The translations under genes and the position numbers were made by a program. Below the pieces are notes generated by a model, which saw only the letters and a list, made by a program, of their open reading frames with translations, was not told the DNA's origin and made no database searches. 24,373 nt of DNA from an uncultured Clostridia bacterium. GTDB lineage: Bacteria > Bacillota > Clostridia > Lachnospirales > Lachnospiraceae. Shown here piece by piece: positions 6,937 through 15,906 of this stretch; within the stretch, counting starts at the first letter, position 1; each line of letters begins with the position of its first letter. The stretch is from the NCBI GenBank assembly GCA_946405675.1, contig CAMJIC010000009.1, forward strand, positions 1-24,373, read 5' to 3'.

Positions 6937-7764
6937 GTGGAGAAGGAAATCAGAAATCAGGAAATCAAATACATGGAGGAGATGTCCCTCAATGCATGGC
7001 CGTCTTACCGTGTGGAATTCTATGACGGGTGGCTTTTGCGCTACTCCCATAATTATACCTACCGGACGAATTCGGTGGAGCAGATCGGGGAGAGTACGCT
7101 CCCCCTTGCGGAGAAGATTTCATATTGTGAGGAGATCTACGCAGACCTGAAATGCCCGGCAAACTTCAAGATCCAGCCGCTTCTGGATCCTGGATTTGAC
7201 CGGATGCTGGAAAGCAGAGGTTATGAGGTCCGGCACCGGACGGATGTGATGACAATGGAGATCGGCGGCTCATGTCTGATGGAACCGGAGGGAAAGGAGT
7301 ACCTGTTTGACAACAGGCTGAATCTGCCGACGCTGGTTCATTTCCGGGAGGATATGACCGTACAGCTGAAGGCGCATGTGACGGATGAATGGATCAAAGG
7401 CCTGTTTTCGCTGAACGGGACATCCGACCCCACCTTGCGGAGGATCGTGCCGAAGATGTACGCGGCGATTCCGAAAAAGACCATTGCCGCATCGATTGAG
7501 ATCGATGGAAGGATGGTTGCGTCCGGGCTTGGAATACGGGACAGGGACTGGGTCGGCATCTATGCGATCTATGTCAGTCCAAGCTGCTGGGGCAGGGGAT
7601 ATGCCAGGGCTGTGTGCTCCACCCTGCTTCAGGAGGCGGAGAGACTGGGAGCAAAACGCGCTTACCTTCAGGTTGTATCAAGTAACCGGAAGGCGCGCAG
7701 CTTGTATGAGTCATTGGGTTTTTCTGACTTTTACACTTACTGGTTCAGGAGCAGGAGAACATGA
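6937..7764 (+). CDS. GNAT-family N-acetyltransferase
   Basis: Transfers acetyl from acetyl-CoA to an unknown amine; 275 residues. The C-terminal half is a GNAT fold: a beta strand (WVGIYAIYVSP), the acetyl-CoA pyrophosphate loop CWGRGYAR, and the final NRKARSLYESLGFSDFYTYW that is typical of GNAT motif B. The N-terminal half has the conserved opening EEMSLNAWPSYRVEFYDGWLLR seen in two-domain GNAT proteins. GTG 6937 is preferred over ATG 6973 because the family usually keeps the IRxxExxxxEELSLNAWP lead; the ribosome binding site is weak (GGGAA), so ATG 6973 remains possible. The stop overlaps the start of the next gene as ATGA (7761-7764), which points to translational coupling with the diguanylate cyclase. 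Confidence 0.88.
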   Translation: MEKEIRNQEIKYMEEMSLNAWPSYRVEFYDGWLLRYSHNYTYRTNSVEQIGESTLPLAEKISYCEEIYADLKCPANFKIQPLLDPGFDRMLESRGYEVRHRTDVMTMEIGGSCLMEPEGKEYLFDNRLNLPTLVHFREDMTVQLKAHVTDEWIKGLFSLNGTSDPTLRRIVPKMYAAIPKKTIAASIEIDGRMVASGLGIRDRDWVGIYAIYVSPSCWGRGYARAVCSTLLQEAERLGAKRAYLQVVSSNRKARSLYESLGFSDFYTYWFRSRRT

Positions 7765-9461
7765 ATACAGGACATAAAAAGCACAAGATCAGTATTCGGT
7801 TTAAGCTGATGAATCTGCTGCTGGCAGTTACGGTCGCGCTGTCCGGTTCCATGGCTGTGGTCATGTACCGGAACATGCGGAATGTCCTTGTACGGGAATC
7901 AGGATATGAGATGAACCTGTTCTGCCGGGAACGGGGAATGGAGATTGATACGCAGCTCCTTCGGATCGAGGACTCAGTTTCGGCGGCATCGAGCTGGTTC
8001 CTGAGGCAGGCGGAAGAACCAGGCGCGCTGGAGAAGATCAAGTCAGACCGCTCCTTCCGTGACGCTTTGCTGAAGCAGGCGGAATCCATGCTGATCCTGA
8101 GCGCGAATAGGATCGAAGACGCGCAGACGATTTATTTCCGTTATGCCCTGGATCTGATCGGGCAGTCTGAGGAGGGAGCCTTCTACGTCAAATCCGCGGA
8201 TGGCGATTTTGAGCAGGAACCCCTTACGCAGGTCCTGAATTTTGCCAAAGATGATATGGAACATGTCGGCTGGTATTACCTTCCGATTGAACGGGGAGCG
8301 CCGATGTGGCTGGAGCCGTATCATAATGAAAACATCAATGTTACGATGATCTCCTATGAGGAGCCGGTCTACTGCGGCAATACGCTGATCGGACTGATCG
8401 GGATGGACATTGACTTTTCCAGGCTTCTGGAGGACATCGACGCGATTAAGTACAAAGAATCCGGATACATGTACCTCAAGGCATCGGACGGGTCGGTCCA
8501 TTATCATCCCAGCTTCCTCCGGCAGGAGGATATCCATGGGGATGAGCAGGATGAAATCATCAGCGGCGGGGAGGAGATGGATAAGGATCAGACCAGTTCC
8601 ATCGTCCGCTATCATTTCAGGGGCAAGGACCGCGTCATGGTGTTCATGACGCTTAGAAACGGGATGAAGCTTGTCCTGTGCGACGGTTACAATGAAATCT
8701 TCCAGGTTGCAAAGGAAACGCTGAACTATCTTCTGATCCTGGCCCTGATCCTGTTTACGCTGGCAGCCATTGCCCTGATCCTGATCTCCAACCATATCAC
8801 CCGGCCGCTGCGCCAGCTTGCGGTTGCGGCGAACCAGCTGAGCATGGGGGATTATGATGTGGAGTTCCCGAAGGAAACCTCCGATGAGGTGGGAGATCTT
8901 ACCCGGGCCTTCCGCACTGCCGTGGAGCATCTCAAGCAGTATTCGGATAATATGGAGGCCCTGGCTTACCAGGATGCCCTGACGAGAGTGAAGAACGTGG
9001 CCGCTTACCGGATCGAGCAGGCGGCGATCGAAGACGCGATTCAGAAAGGACATGCTGAGTTTGCCGTGGTCATGCTGGACCTGAATTATCTCAAGGAGAC
9101 CAATGACCGCTATGGGCACAGCGCAGGAGATATCGTCCTGATGAAGGTGGCATCCATTATCTGCAGGACCTTCCCGCTCTCCGCGGTATACCGGATCGGC
9201 GGAGATGAGTTTACGGTGATTCTGAAGGATTCCGAGTATGAGCTGCGCAGCGAGAAGATGTCGGAGCTGGAGCAGCGGATCCGGACAAACAATGACAACG
9301 TGAAGGAGCCGTACATGAAGCTTTCTGTTGCTTACGGGCTTGCGGTATATGATCCGCAGAAGGATCATTATTACGAAGATGTTTACCGCAGGGCGGACAG
9401 GAAGATGTACCAGATGAAGCAGGCCATTCATGAGAAAAATGACCAGAAACGATCGAGGTGA
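7761..9461 (+). CDS. Membrane-bound diguanylate cyclase (Cache-HAMP-GGDEF)
   Basis: Makes the second messenger c-di-GMP from two GTP in response to an extracellular signal; 566 residues. The order is a short cytoplasmic N-terminus, TM1 (about 17-36), an extracytoplasmic Cache-like sensor (about 40-310) with the typical WLEPYHNENINVTMISYEEP and GLIGMDIDFSRL stretches, TM2 (about 323-346), HAMP (about 346-398) and GGDEF (about 405-560). The active-site GGDEF is intact at 480-484, with LDLNYLKETND and YGHSAGD also conserved, so it should be active. The allosteric RxxD inhibitory site five residues before GGDEF is absent (FPLS), so product inhibition through that site is not expected. Start ATG 7761 overlaps the GNAT stop. 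The ABC-F gene begins 17 bases after its stop. Confidence 0.93.
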   Translation: MNTGHKKHKISIRFKLMNLLLAVTVALSGSMAVVMYRNMRNVLVRESGYEMNLFCRERGMEIDTQLLRIEDSVSAASSWFLRQAEEPGALEKIKSDRSFRDALLKQAESMLILSANRIEDAQTIYFRYALDLIGQSEEGAFYVKSADGDFEQEPLTQVLNFAKDDMEHVGWYYLPIERGAPMWLEPYHNENINVTMISYEEPVYCGNTLIGLIGMDIDFSRLLEDIDAIKYKESGYMYLKASDGSVHYHPSFLRQEDIHGDEQDEIISGGEEMDKDQTSSIVRYHFRGKDRVMVFMTLRNGMKLVLCDGYNEIFQVAKETLNYLLILALILFTLAAIALILISNHITRPLRQLAVAANQLSMGDYDVEFPKETSDEVGDLTRAFRTAVEHLKQYSDNMEALAYQDALTRVKNVAAYRIEQAAIEDAIQKGHAEFAVVMLDLNYLKETNDRYGHSAGDIVLMKVASIICRTFPLSAVYRIGGDEFTVILKDSEYELRSEKMSELEQRIRTNNDNVKEPYMKLSVAYGLAVYDPQKDHYYEDVYRRADRKMYQMKQAIHEKNDQKRSR

Positions 9462-9478
9462 AAGGAGAGGCTGACTGG

Positions 9479-11110
9479 ATGATCAGTGTAAATGACGTAA
9501 CGCTCAGGCTGGGCAAGAAGGCTCTGTTCGAGGATGTCAATATTAAGTTTACGGAGGGCTGCTATGGCGTGATCGGCGCGAACGGGGCCGGCAAGTCCAC
9601 TTTTTTGAAGATCCTTTCAGGAGAGCTTGAGACCACATCAGGCACAGTGACCATAACGCCGGGAGAGCGGATGAGTGTGCTGGAGCAGGATCATTTCAAA
9701 TATGACGAGCAGGATGTGCTGGAAACGGTCATCCAGGGCAACATGCGTCTGTTTGAGATTTCGAAGGAGAAGGACGCGCTTTACGCGAAGCCGGACTTTT
9801 CCGATGAAGACGGGATCCGCGCCAGCGAGCTTGAGACGGAATTCGCGGAAATGAACGGCTGGGAGGCGGAGTCCGACGCGGAGTCCTTGCTGAATGGCCT
9901 CGGAATTCCGACGGAGCACCATCATGTGCTCATGAAGGAGCTGGACGGCAACCAGAAGGTTAAGGTCCTGCTGGCCAGGGCGCTGTTCGGCAATCCTGAC
10001 ATCCTGCTCCTGGACGAGCCCACCAACCACCTGGACCTGGACGCCATCGGATGGCTTGAGGAGTTCCTGATCAACTTTGACAACATTGTCATCGTGGTTT
10101 CCCACGACCGTTATTTCCTGAACAAGGTATGCACGAACATCGCTGACATCGACTACGGGAAGATCCAGCTGTACGCAGGCAACTATGATTTCTGGTATGA
10201 ATCCTCCCAGCTGATGATCCGACAGATGAAGGAAGCCAACAAGAAGAAGGAAGAGAAGATCAAGGAGCTGCAGGAATTCATCCGCCGTTTCTCCGCCAAT
10301 GCCTCCAAGTCCAAGCAGGCGACCAGCCGCAAGAGGGCGCTGGAGAAGATCCAGCTGGACGATATCCGTCCCTCCAGCCGCAAATACCCTTATATCGATT
10401 TCAGGCCCGAGCGGGAGATCGGAAACGAGGTGCTGGAGGTCCACAACCTCTCCAAGACCGTCAACGGCGTAAAGCTGCTCGATGACATTTCCTTCACCCT
10501 GGGACATGACGACAAGGTGGCATTTGTCGGCGGAAATGAGATCGCCAAGACTATGTTCTTCCGGATCCTCATGGGAGAGGAGGAACCGGATGAGGGCACC
10601 TTCAAATGGGGCGTGACCACAAAGGTGGCTTATTTCCCGAAGGACTACACGCAGGAGTTCGACAACGACCTGACCATCGCCCAGTGGCTGACGCAGTACT
10701 CCCAGATCAAGGACCAGACCTATGTACGCGGGTTCCTGGGGCGCATGCTCTTTGCGGGAGACGACGGCGACAAGTATGTCAGGGTACTGTCCGGAGGAGA
10801 GAAGGTGCGCTGCCTGTTCTCCAAGATGATGATCTCCGGGGCAAATGTGCTGGTATTTGACGAACCCACCAACCACCTGGACATGGAATCCATCACGGCA
10901 CTCAACAATGGAATGATTAAATTCCCGGGCGTGCTCCTGTTTTCCTCCCGAGACCATCAGATCGTGCAGACAACGGCAAACCGGATCATGGAGATCCTGC
11001 CTAATGGAAAGCTGATCGATAAGATCACGACCTATGACGAGTATCTGGCAAGCGATGAGATGGCAAGGAAACGGACGGTTTACACTTCCCTGGAGCACGG
11101 GGAGGACTGA
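9479..11110 (+). CDS. ABC-F family ATPase (YbiT-like)
   Basis: Soluble twin-ATPase protein without membrane segments; ABC-F proteins bind the ribosomal E site and relieve stalls or regulate translation, and some give antibiotic resistance. It has 543 residues. The first ATPase domain has Walker A GANGAGKST (33-41), a variant signature LDGNQKVKV in place of LSGGQ, and Walker B LLLDEPTNHLDL. The linker is a charged helical hairpin rich in Lys/Glu. The second domain has a degenerate Walker A, GGNEIAKTM, an intact signature LSGGEKVR and Walker B VFDEPTNHLDM. The asymmetry resembles YbiT-like members in Clostridia as I recall them, so it may be a family trait rather than damage. ATG 9479 follows AAAGGAG (9461-9467) with an 11-base spacing. 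It is probably the last gene of the GNAT-GGDEF-ABC-F unit. Substrate or drug cannot be inferred. Confidence 0.92.
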   Translation: MISVNDVTLRLGKKALFEDVNIKFTEGCYGVIGANGAGKSTFLKILSGELETTSGTVTITPGERMSVLEQDHFKYDEQDVLETVIQGNMRLFEISKEKDALYAKPDFSDEDGIRASELETEFAEMNGWEAESDAESLLNGLGIPTEHHHVLMKELDGNQKVKVLLARALFGNPDILLLDEPTNHLDLDAIGWLEEFLINFDNIVIVVSHDRYFLNKVCTNIADIDYGKIQLYAGNYDFWYESSQLMIRQMKEANKKKEEKIKELQEFIRRFSANASKSKQATSRKRALEKIQLDDIRPSSRKYPYIDFRPEREIGNEVLEVHNLSKTVNGVKLLDDISFTLGHDDKVAFVGGNEIAKTMFFRILMGEEEPDEGTFKWGVTTKVAYFPKDYTQEFDNDLTIAQWLTQYSQIKDQTYVRGFLGRMLFAGDDGDKYVRVLSGGEKVRCLFSKMMISGANVLVFDEPTNHLDMESITALNNGMIKFPGVLLFSSRDHQIVQTTANRIMEILPNGKLIDKITTYDEYLASDEMARKRTVYTSLEHGED

Positions 11111-11141
11111 ACTGTGTGACAGTGGGCGGTAACAGGTCACG

Positions 11142-11199
11142 CCTCAGCCAGCGTTACTGCTCACTGACCGGCCGGGCAGTGGACAATTACGCTGGCAGG
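11142..11199. repeat. Long imperfect inverted repeat after the ABC-F gene (family copy D)
   Basis: GCCAGCGT (11147-11154) pairs with ACGCTGGC (11189-11196), an inner ACTGC (11156-11160) pairs with GCAGT (11176-11180), and an outer CCT (11142-11144) with AGG (11197-11199). It ends in GCTGGCAGGGG like the other intergenic hairpins. There is no T tract, so its value as a terminator is unclear. Confidence 0.5.
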
Positions 11200-11234
11200 G
11201 GTATGACTTGCGTCGAAACAGGCGTTCTTCACTG

Positions 11235-11263
11235 TGGACAAGCATGTTTCAATATGATAGAAT
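11235..11263 (+). promoter_or_regulatory. Sigma-A promoter of nifJ
   Basis: TGGACA at 11235-11240, a 17-base spacer, and TAGAAT at 11258-11263; five of six matches in each box. Transcription should begin near 11270, leaving a leader of about 88 nt that contains the hairpin at 11291. Confidence 0.72.
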
Positions 11264-11290
11264 GAACCCGGTTTGAGAACGCGCAGGGGA

Positions 11291-11316
11291 GGCAGCGGTC
11301 GTCGGCTGCCTTTTTT
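11291..11316 (+). terminator. Promoter-proximal terminator-like hairpin in the nifJ leader
   Basis: GGCAGC (11291-11296) pairs with GCTGCC (11305-11310) around an eight-base loop and is followed by six T (11311-11316). It lies downstream of the nifJ promoter and 41 bases before the start codon, so if it works it attenuates nifJ. Its form and position match the rubredoxin leader element at 4758-4787. Confidence 0.6.
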
Positions 11317-11357
11317 GTGTGTATGAGATGATATAAACGCAAGAAGGAGGAATCAAA

Positions 11358-14300
11358 ATGGCAAGACAAATGAAGACCATGGATGGTAATCAGGCCGCGG
11401 CATATGCTTCTTATGCATTTACCGAAGTCGCAGCCATGTATCCGATTACCCCGTCGTCCGTTATGCCGGAGCATACTGACGAGTGGGCGACTCAGGGTAT
11501 GAAGAACATCTTTGGTCAGACCGTTCAGATCACGGAGATGCAGTCTGAGGCGGGTGCGGCAGGTGCCGTGCATGGCTCTCTGGCGGCAGGCGCGCTGACC
11601 ACGACCTATACAGCTTCCCAGGGACTTCTGCTGATGATCCCGAACCTGTACAAGGTGGCCGGTGAGAGGCTTCCGGGCGTGTTCGACGTTTCCGCACGTG
11701 CGCTCGCGTCCCATGCGCTTTCGATCTTCGGTGATCACTCTGATGTTTATGCATGTCGCCAGACCGGTGCGTGCATGCTCTGCGAATCCAGCGTACAGGA
11801 GGTCATGGATCTTACGCCGGTCGCTCACCTTTCCGCGATCCAGGGACGTCTTCCGTTTATCAACTTCTTCGACGGATTCCGTACCTCCCATGAGATCCAG
11901 AAGATCGAGCAGTGGGATTTTGCCGATCTGAAGGAGATGTATGATTTCGACGCGCTCAAGGCGTGGAGAGACCAGAGCCTGAATCCGAATCATCCGGTGG
12001 AGAGAGGATCTGCGCAGAACCCGGATATCTTCTTCCAGGCCCGTGAAGCCATTAACCCGGCCTATGATGAGATGCCGGCGATCGTCCAGGCGAACATGGA
12101 CAAGATCAACGCGAAGATCGGAACGAATTACAAGCTGTTCAACTACTATGGCGCTCCGGACGCGGAGAGTGTGATCATCGCGATGGGCTCCGTCAACGAT
12201 ACGATCGAAGAGACCATCGACTACCTGATTGCGCAGGGCTGCAAGGTTGGCGTTGTCAAGGTTCGCCTGTATCGTCCGTTCAGCGAAAAGGCACTGATCG
12301 ATGCGATTCCGGATACCGTCAAGGTCATCAATGTCCTCGACAGGACGAAGGAGCCGGGCGCCCTCGGCGAACCGCTGTGGCTGGATGTTGTCGCCGCGCT
12401 GAAGGGCACGAAGTTTGACCATGTGCCGGTTCTGTCCGGCCGCTATGGACTGGGCTCCAAGGACACCACTCCTGCTCAGATTGTCGCTGTCTTCAACAAC
12501 ACCGACAGGCTTCATTACACCATCGGCATCAAGGATGATGTCACACATCTGTCCCTGGAGATCGGGCCGCAGCTGGTCACCACTCCTGAGGGAACCACGA
12601 ACTGCAAGTTCTGGGGACTTGGCGCAGACGGTACGGTTGGCGCGAACAAGAACTCCATCAAGATCATCGGCGACAACACCGATATGTATGCGCAGGCATA
12701 TTTTGATTATGACTCCAAGAAGTCGGGCGGCGTGACCATGAGCCACCTGCGCTTTGGTAAGAAGCCGATCAAGTCCACGTACCTGATTCATCAGGCGGAC
12801 TTCGTGGCTTGCCACAACCCGGCTTACATCCGTAAGTACAACATGGTTCAGGAGCTGGTTGACGGAGGAACCTTCCTGCTGAACTGCGCGTGGGATGACG
12901 AGCAGCTGGAGAAGGAGCTTCCGGGACAGGTCAAAGCTTATATCGCGAACCACAATATCAAGTTCTACACCATCGACGGTGTGAAGATCGGTATCGCGGT
13001 TGGCATGGGCCCGACAAGGATCAACACGATCCTGCAGTCTGCGTTCTTCAAGCTTACCGGCATCATTCCGGAAGAGCACGCGATCGAGCTGATGAAGGAT
13101 GCTGCGAAGAAGACCTATGGCCGTAAGGGCGATGACATTGTCAAGAAGAACTGGGATGCCATTGATGCCGGCGCGCAGCAGGTGCACGAGGTGAAGGTTC
13201 CGGATTCCTGGAAGAACGCCGCTGACGAAGGCCTTGACTTCAAGAAGGCGGAAGGCGACAGCGCGGTCGTGAAGTTTGTCAATACCATCCAGAGCGCGGT
13301 CAATGCGCAGGAGGGCAACAACCTTCCGGTCTCTGCGTTCAATGATTATGTGGACGGCACCACTCCGGCCGGTTCCGCCGCGTTTGAGAAGCGTGGTATC
13401 GCTGTCATGGTTCCGGTCTGGAATCCGGACAACTGCATCCAGTGCAACCGCTGCTCTTATGTCTGCCCGCACGCTGTCATCCGTCCGGTCGCTCTGACCG
13501 AGGAAGAGGCGGCTGCGCTTCCGGCAGGACAGAAGGCACTGCCGATGACCGGCATGAAGGAATACAAGTTCACGATCTCCGTATCCGCGTACGACTGCAC
13601 GGGCTGCGGTTCCTGCGCGAATGTCTGCCCGGGCAAGAAGGGCGCAAAGGCTCTGACCATGGAGACGTTTGCGGATCACAAGGATCTGCAGGAAGGCTAC
13701 GACTATACCGTGAAGCTTGCTCCGAAGCAGGATGTCATCGACAAGTTCAAGGAGAACACCGTCAAGGGCTCCCAGTTCAAGACTCCGCTGCTTGAGTTCT
13801 CAGGCGCATGCGCAGGCTGCGGCGAGACTCCGTACGCGAAGCTGATCACCCAGCTGTTTGGCGACAGGATGTACATCGCGAACGCGACCGGATGCTCCTC
13901 CATCTGGGGCAACAGCTCACCGTCCACTCCGTATACGACAAACCAGAAGGGACAGGGTCCGGCATGGTCCAATTCCCTGTTCGAGGATGCCGCGGAATTC
14001 GGATTTGGTATGCTGCTGGCACAGAACGCGCTGCGTGACGGCCTGAAAGCAAAGGTGGAAGCCCTTGTCGCGGAAGGAAAGGCTGTTGAAGCTGGCCAGG
14101 CATGGCTGGATACCTTCAACGATGGCGCGAAGAACGGCGCTGCGACGGATGCCCTGGTCGCTGCCCTTGAGGCCTGCGGCTGTGAGAAGTGCAGTGAGAT
14201 CCTTGCCCAGAAGGATTTCCTGGCGAAGAAGAGCCAGTGGGTCTTCGGCGGTGACGGATGGGGCTATGACATCGGCTTCGGCGGTGTAGACCACATCCTG

Positions 14301-14891
14301 GCTTCCGGCAAGGACATCAATGTATGCATCTTTGATACCGAGGTTTATTCCAACACAGGCGGACAGGCTTCCAAGGCGACCCCGACCGGTGCTGTCGCGC
14401 AGTTTGCTGCGGCCGGTAAGGAGACCCGCAAGAAGGATATGGCTTCCATCATGATGAGCTATGGCAATGTCTATGTTGCTCAGGTCGCGATGGGCGCTGA
14501 CTTCAATCAGTGCGTCAAGGCATTTGCCGAGGCGGAGGCTTATCCGGGACCGTCCATCGTGCTCTGCTATGCACCGTGCATCAACCACGGCATCAAGAAG
14601 GGCATGTCCAAGGCCCAGACGGAAGAGCAGCTGGCGGTTGAGGCCGGATACTGGCATCTGTTCCGCTACAACCCGGCGCTGAAGGCCGAAGGCAAGAATC
14701 CGTTCTCGATGGATTCCAAGGCCCCGACCGGTGAGTACGAAGCATTCCTGGATGGCGAGGTTCGTTATAACTCTCTGAAGAGAGCGAATCCGGAGCGTGC
14801 CGCGAAGCTGTGGGCAAGGAACCAGGCTGAGGCGAAGGAGCGCTACGATTATCTGAACAGACTGACCGATCTGTATGCTCCGAAGGAGTGA
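11358..14891 (+). CDS. nifJ: Pyruvate:ferredoxin (flavodoxin) oxidoreductase, PFOR
   Basis: Converts pyruvate and CoA to acetyl-CoA and CO2 while reducing ferredoxin, the central step of anaerobic fermentation. The 1177-residue length is right for the single-chain homodimeric enzyme. The order is the N-terminal pyrimidine-binding domain (YPITPSSVMPEHTDEW near residue 30), transketolase C-like and gamma domains, an inserted 2x[4Fe-4S] ferredoxin domain with CIQCNRCSYVCP (C693 onward) and CTGCGSCANVCP (C747 onward), and the TPP domain with CAGCGETPY (C818, C821) holding the proximal cluster. TPP/Mg motifs GDGWGYD and FDTEVYSNTGGQ are intact. AAGGAGG at 11344-11350, seven bases before ATG 11358, is a strong ribosome binding site. 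It stands alone between its own promoter with leader hairpin and a 3' hairpin. Strong codon bias suggests high expression. Confidence 0.98.
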   Translation: MARQMKTMDGNQAAAYASYAFTEVAAMYPITPSSVMPEHTDEWATQGMKNIFGQTVQITEMQSEAGAAGAVHGSLAAGALTTTYTASQGLLLMIPNLYKVAGERLPGVFDVSARALASHALSIFGDHSDVYACRQTGACMLCESSVQEVMDLTPVAHLSAIQGRLPFINFFDGFRTSHEIQKIEQWDFADLKEMYDFDALKAWRDQSLNPNHPVERGSAQNPDIFFQAREAINPAYDEMPAIVQANMDKINAKIGTNYKLFNYYGAPDAESVIIAMGSVNDTIEETIDYLIAQGCKVGVVKVRLYRPFSEKALIDAIPDTVKVINVLDRTKEPGALGEPLWLDVVAALKGTKFDHVPVLSGRYGLGSKDTTPAQIVAVFNNTDRLHYTIGIKDDVTHLSLEIGPQLVTTPEGTTNCKFWGLGADGTVGANKNSIKIIGDNTDMYAQAYFDYDSKKSGGVTMSHLRFGKKPIKSTYLIHQADFVACHNPAYIRKYNMVQELVDGGTFLLNCAWDDEQLEKELPGQVKAYIANHNIKFYTIDGVKIGIAVGMGPTRINTILQSAFFKLTGIIPEEHAIELMKDAAKKTYGRKGDDIVKKNWDAIDAGAQQVHEVKVPDSWKNAADEGLDFKKAEGDSAVVKFVNTIQSAVNAQEGNNLPVSAFNDYVDGTTPAGSAAFEKRGIAVMVPVWNPDNCIQCNRCSYVCPHAVIRPVALTEEEAAALPAGQKALPMTGMKEYKFTISVSAYDCTGCGSCANVCPGKKGAKALTMETFADHKDLQEGYDYTVKLAPKQDVIDKFKENTVKGSQFKTPLLEFSGACAGCGETPYAKLITQLFGDRMYIANATGCSSIWGNSSPSTPYTTNQKGQGPAWSNSLFEDAAEFGFGMLLAQNALRDGLKAKVEALVAEGKAVEAGQAWLDTFNDGAKNGAATDALVAALEACGCEKCSEILAQKDFLAKKSQWVFGGDGWGYDIGFGGVDHILASGKDINVCIFDTEVYSNTGGQASKATPTGAVAQFAAAGKETRKKDMASIMMSYGNVYVAQVAMGADFNQCVKAFAEAEAYPGPSIVLCYAPCINHGIKKGMSKAQTEEQLAVEAGYWHLFRYNPALKAEGKNPFSMDSKAPTGEYEAFLDGEVRYNSLKRANPERAAKLWARNQAEAKERYDYLNRLTDLYAPKE

Positions 14892-14942
14892 TCGGGAGAA
14901 GGGCTGATCCATCAGCATTTTTCCGGATGACATAAAAAAATG

Positions 14943-14977
14943 GCAGCCGTCCTGCAATCTGCAGGGCGGCTGCTTTC
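14943..14977 (+). terminator. Terminator of nifJ
   Basis: A 14-bp stem (14943-14956 with 14960-14973, one G-U pair) with an ATC loop, followed by TTTC. The 5' side is preceded by seven A (14934-14940), so on the minus strand the T tract is better than on the plus strand and the element may work both ways. Confidence 0.75.
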
Positions 14978-15177
14978 ATACATGGGTCATTGGATATTAC
15001 GTTGATTTCGGGCGGGGCTTCCGCTAAAATTTATCCGTGTTTTTATGCCCTCCTATGATGCGGATCTGGTCATTATGGTTTCGAATCATCAGAAGACTAA
15101 CAGAGAAACAGCTGTGTTTCTGAACTGGTCTGTGAATTCGAAGTTGGAATATGAAGAAGAATAGGGAGTGATGCCGG

Positions 15178-15764
15178 ATGAAGCGGAAAATCGGAACCGG
15201 AGTACAGGATTTTGAAAAACTGAGGATGAACAATGGCTTTTATGTAGATAAAACTGATTTTATAAGGGAATGGTGGCAGGGGAATGATGACGTAACTCTG
15301 ATTACCCGTCCCCGGCGGTTTGGCAAAACCCTGAATATGTCCACGTTGAACTGTTTTTTTTCCAATAAATACGCAAACCGGTCAGACCTTTTTGAAGACC
15401 TGAAAGTCTGGGAGAGTACAGCCATGCGAAAGCAGCAGGGGAAGTGGCCTGTCCTCTTTCTGACATTTGCGGATATAAAATCTACGACCTTTGAGGATAC
15501 AAAAGCCAGTCTGAATCAGCTGATAACAAAGCTGTATAATGAATATGATGAGATGCTGCAGGATGGCCGGTTTACAGAGCGGGACAGGAGCATGTTCATG
15601 TCCGTAGGGCCAAAGATGGATGCTGTGACGGCGGCAAGGTCATTGCAGAATCCCAGGAAAAGCACTATGAGGCAGGCTTGCTGGCATGCGGCATTCCAAA
15701 GGAGAACATTCTGAAATACGGTTTTGCTTTCCATGGAAAAGAGTGTCTGATCCGGAAAGCATAG
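15178..15764 (+). pseudogene. AAA-ATPase-like / PD-(D/E)XK family protein with internal deletion and frameshift
   Basis: Remnant of the 'ATP-binding protein' family with an N-terminal AAA-ATPase-like domain and C-terminal PD-(D/E)XK nuclease domain, abundant in Lachnospiraceae and Bacteroidetes; cellular role unknown. The first about 150 codons are normal: the opening GVQDFEKLRMNNGFYVDKTDFI and the P-loop variant RPRRFGKT (residues 45-51). The frame then ends at 15714 with an unrelated tail. In another frame, from about 15632, the DNA reads GKVIAESQEKHYEAGLLACG and continues KYGFAFHGKECLIRKA to a stop at 15762-15764, which matches the usual C-terminal end of such proteins. The whole middle, including most of the nuclease, is therefore missing and the junction is out of frame. 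GGGAG at 15164-15168 is a good ribosome binding site, so a truncated 178-residue product may still be made. Intact members usually exceed 500 residues. Confidence 0.82.
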
Positions 15765-15906
15765 GGGCGGATCTGTCATGGAGTAATTTGTACATCTTGC
15801 CTGTCTTTTCATCCGATCGCACAGCCCAATAATCAATCACACAGTAAAGCACGATAGCGCCGCTTGTGGAAAAGGAGTGTGCGGAATACACATGCTCCTT
15901 CACCAA
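15765..15906 (-). pseudogene. Possible lost C-terminal extension of the J-domain protein
   Basis: On the minus strand, starting at the TTGGTGA that ends the J-domain gene, the next frame stays open and reads VKEHVYSAHSFSTSG, then VLYCVIDYWAVRSDEKTGK and MYKLLHD before entering antisense of the neighbouring pseudogene. The composition looks like real protein (aromatic, with YCVIDYWAV), and the frame begins exactly where the J gene stops. It may be the former extracytoplasmic tail, cut off by a single-base frameshift. I recognise no family; it has no good start of its own. Confidence 0.35.

Noticed and set aside
8043..9431. Minus-strand 462-codon open frame opposite the GGDEF gene
   Set aside because: Antisense shadow of a complete diguanylate cyclase.
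9638..11140. Minus-strand 500-codon open frame opposite the ABC-F gene
   Set aside because: Antisense shadow of a well-supported ATPase; composition rich in Leu, His and Val as expected for reversed biased codons.
11111..11234. tRNA or other known RNA gene after the ABC-F gene
   Set aside because: The inverted repeat does not form a cloverleaf and no T-loop or CCA end is visible.
11229..13679. Minus-strand 816-codon open frame opposite nifJ
   Set aside because: It is antisense to a certain PFOR gene; strong codon bias there removes stops from the opposite frame. No recognisable domain or ribosome binding site.
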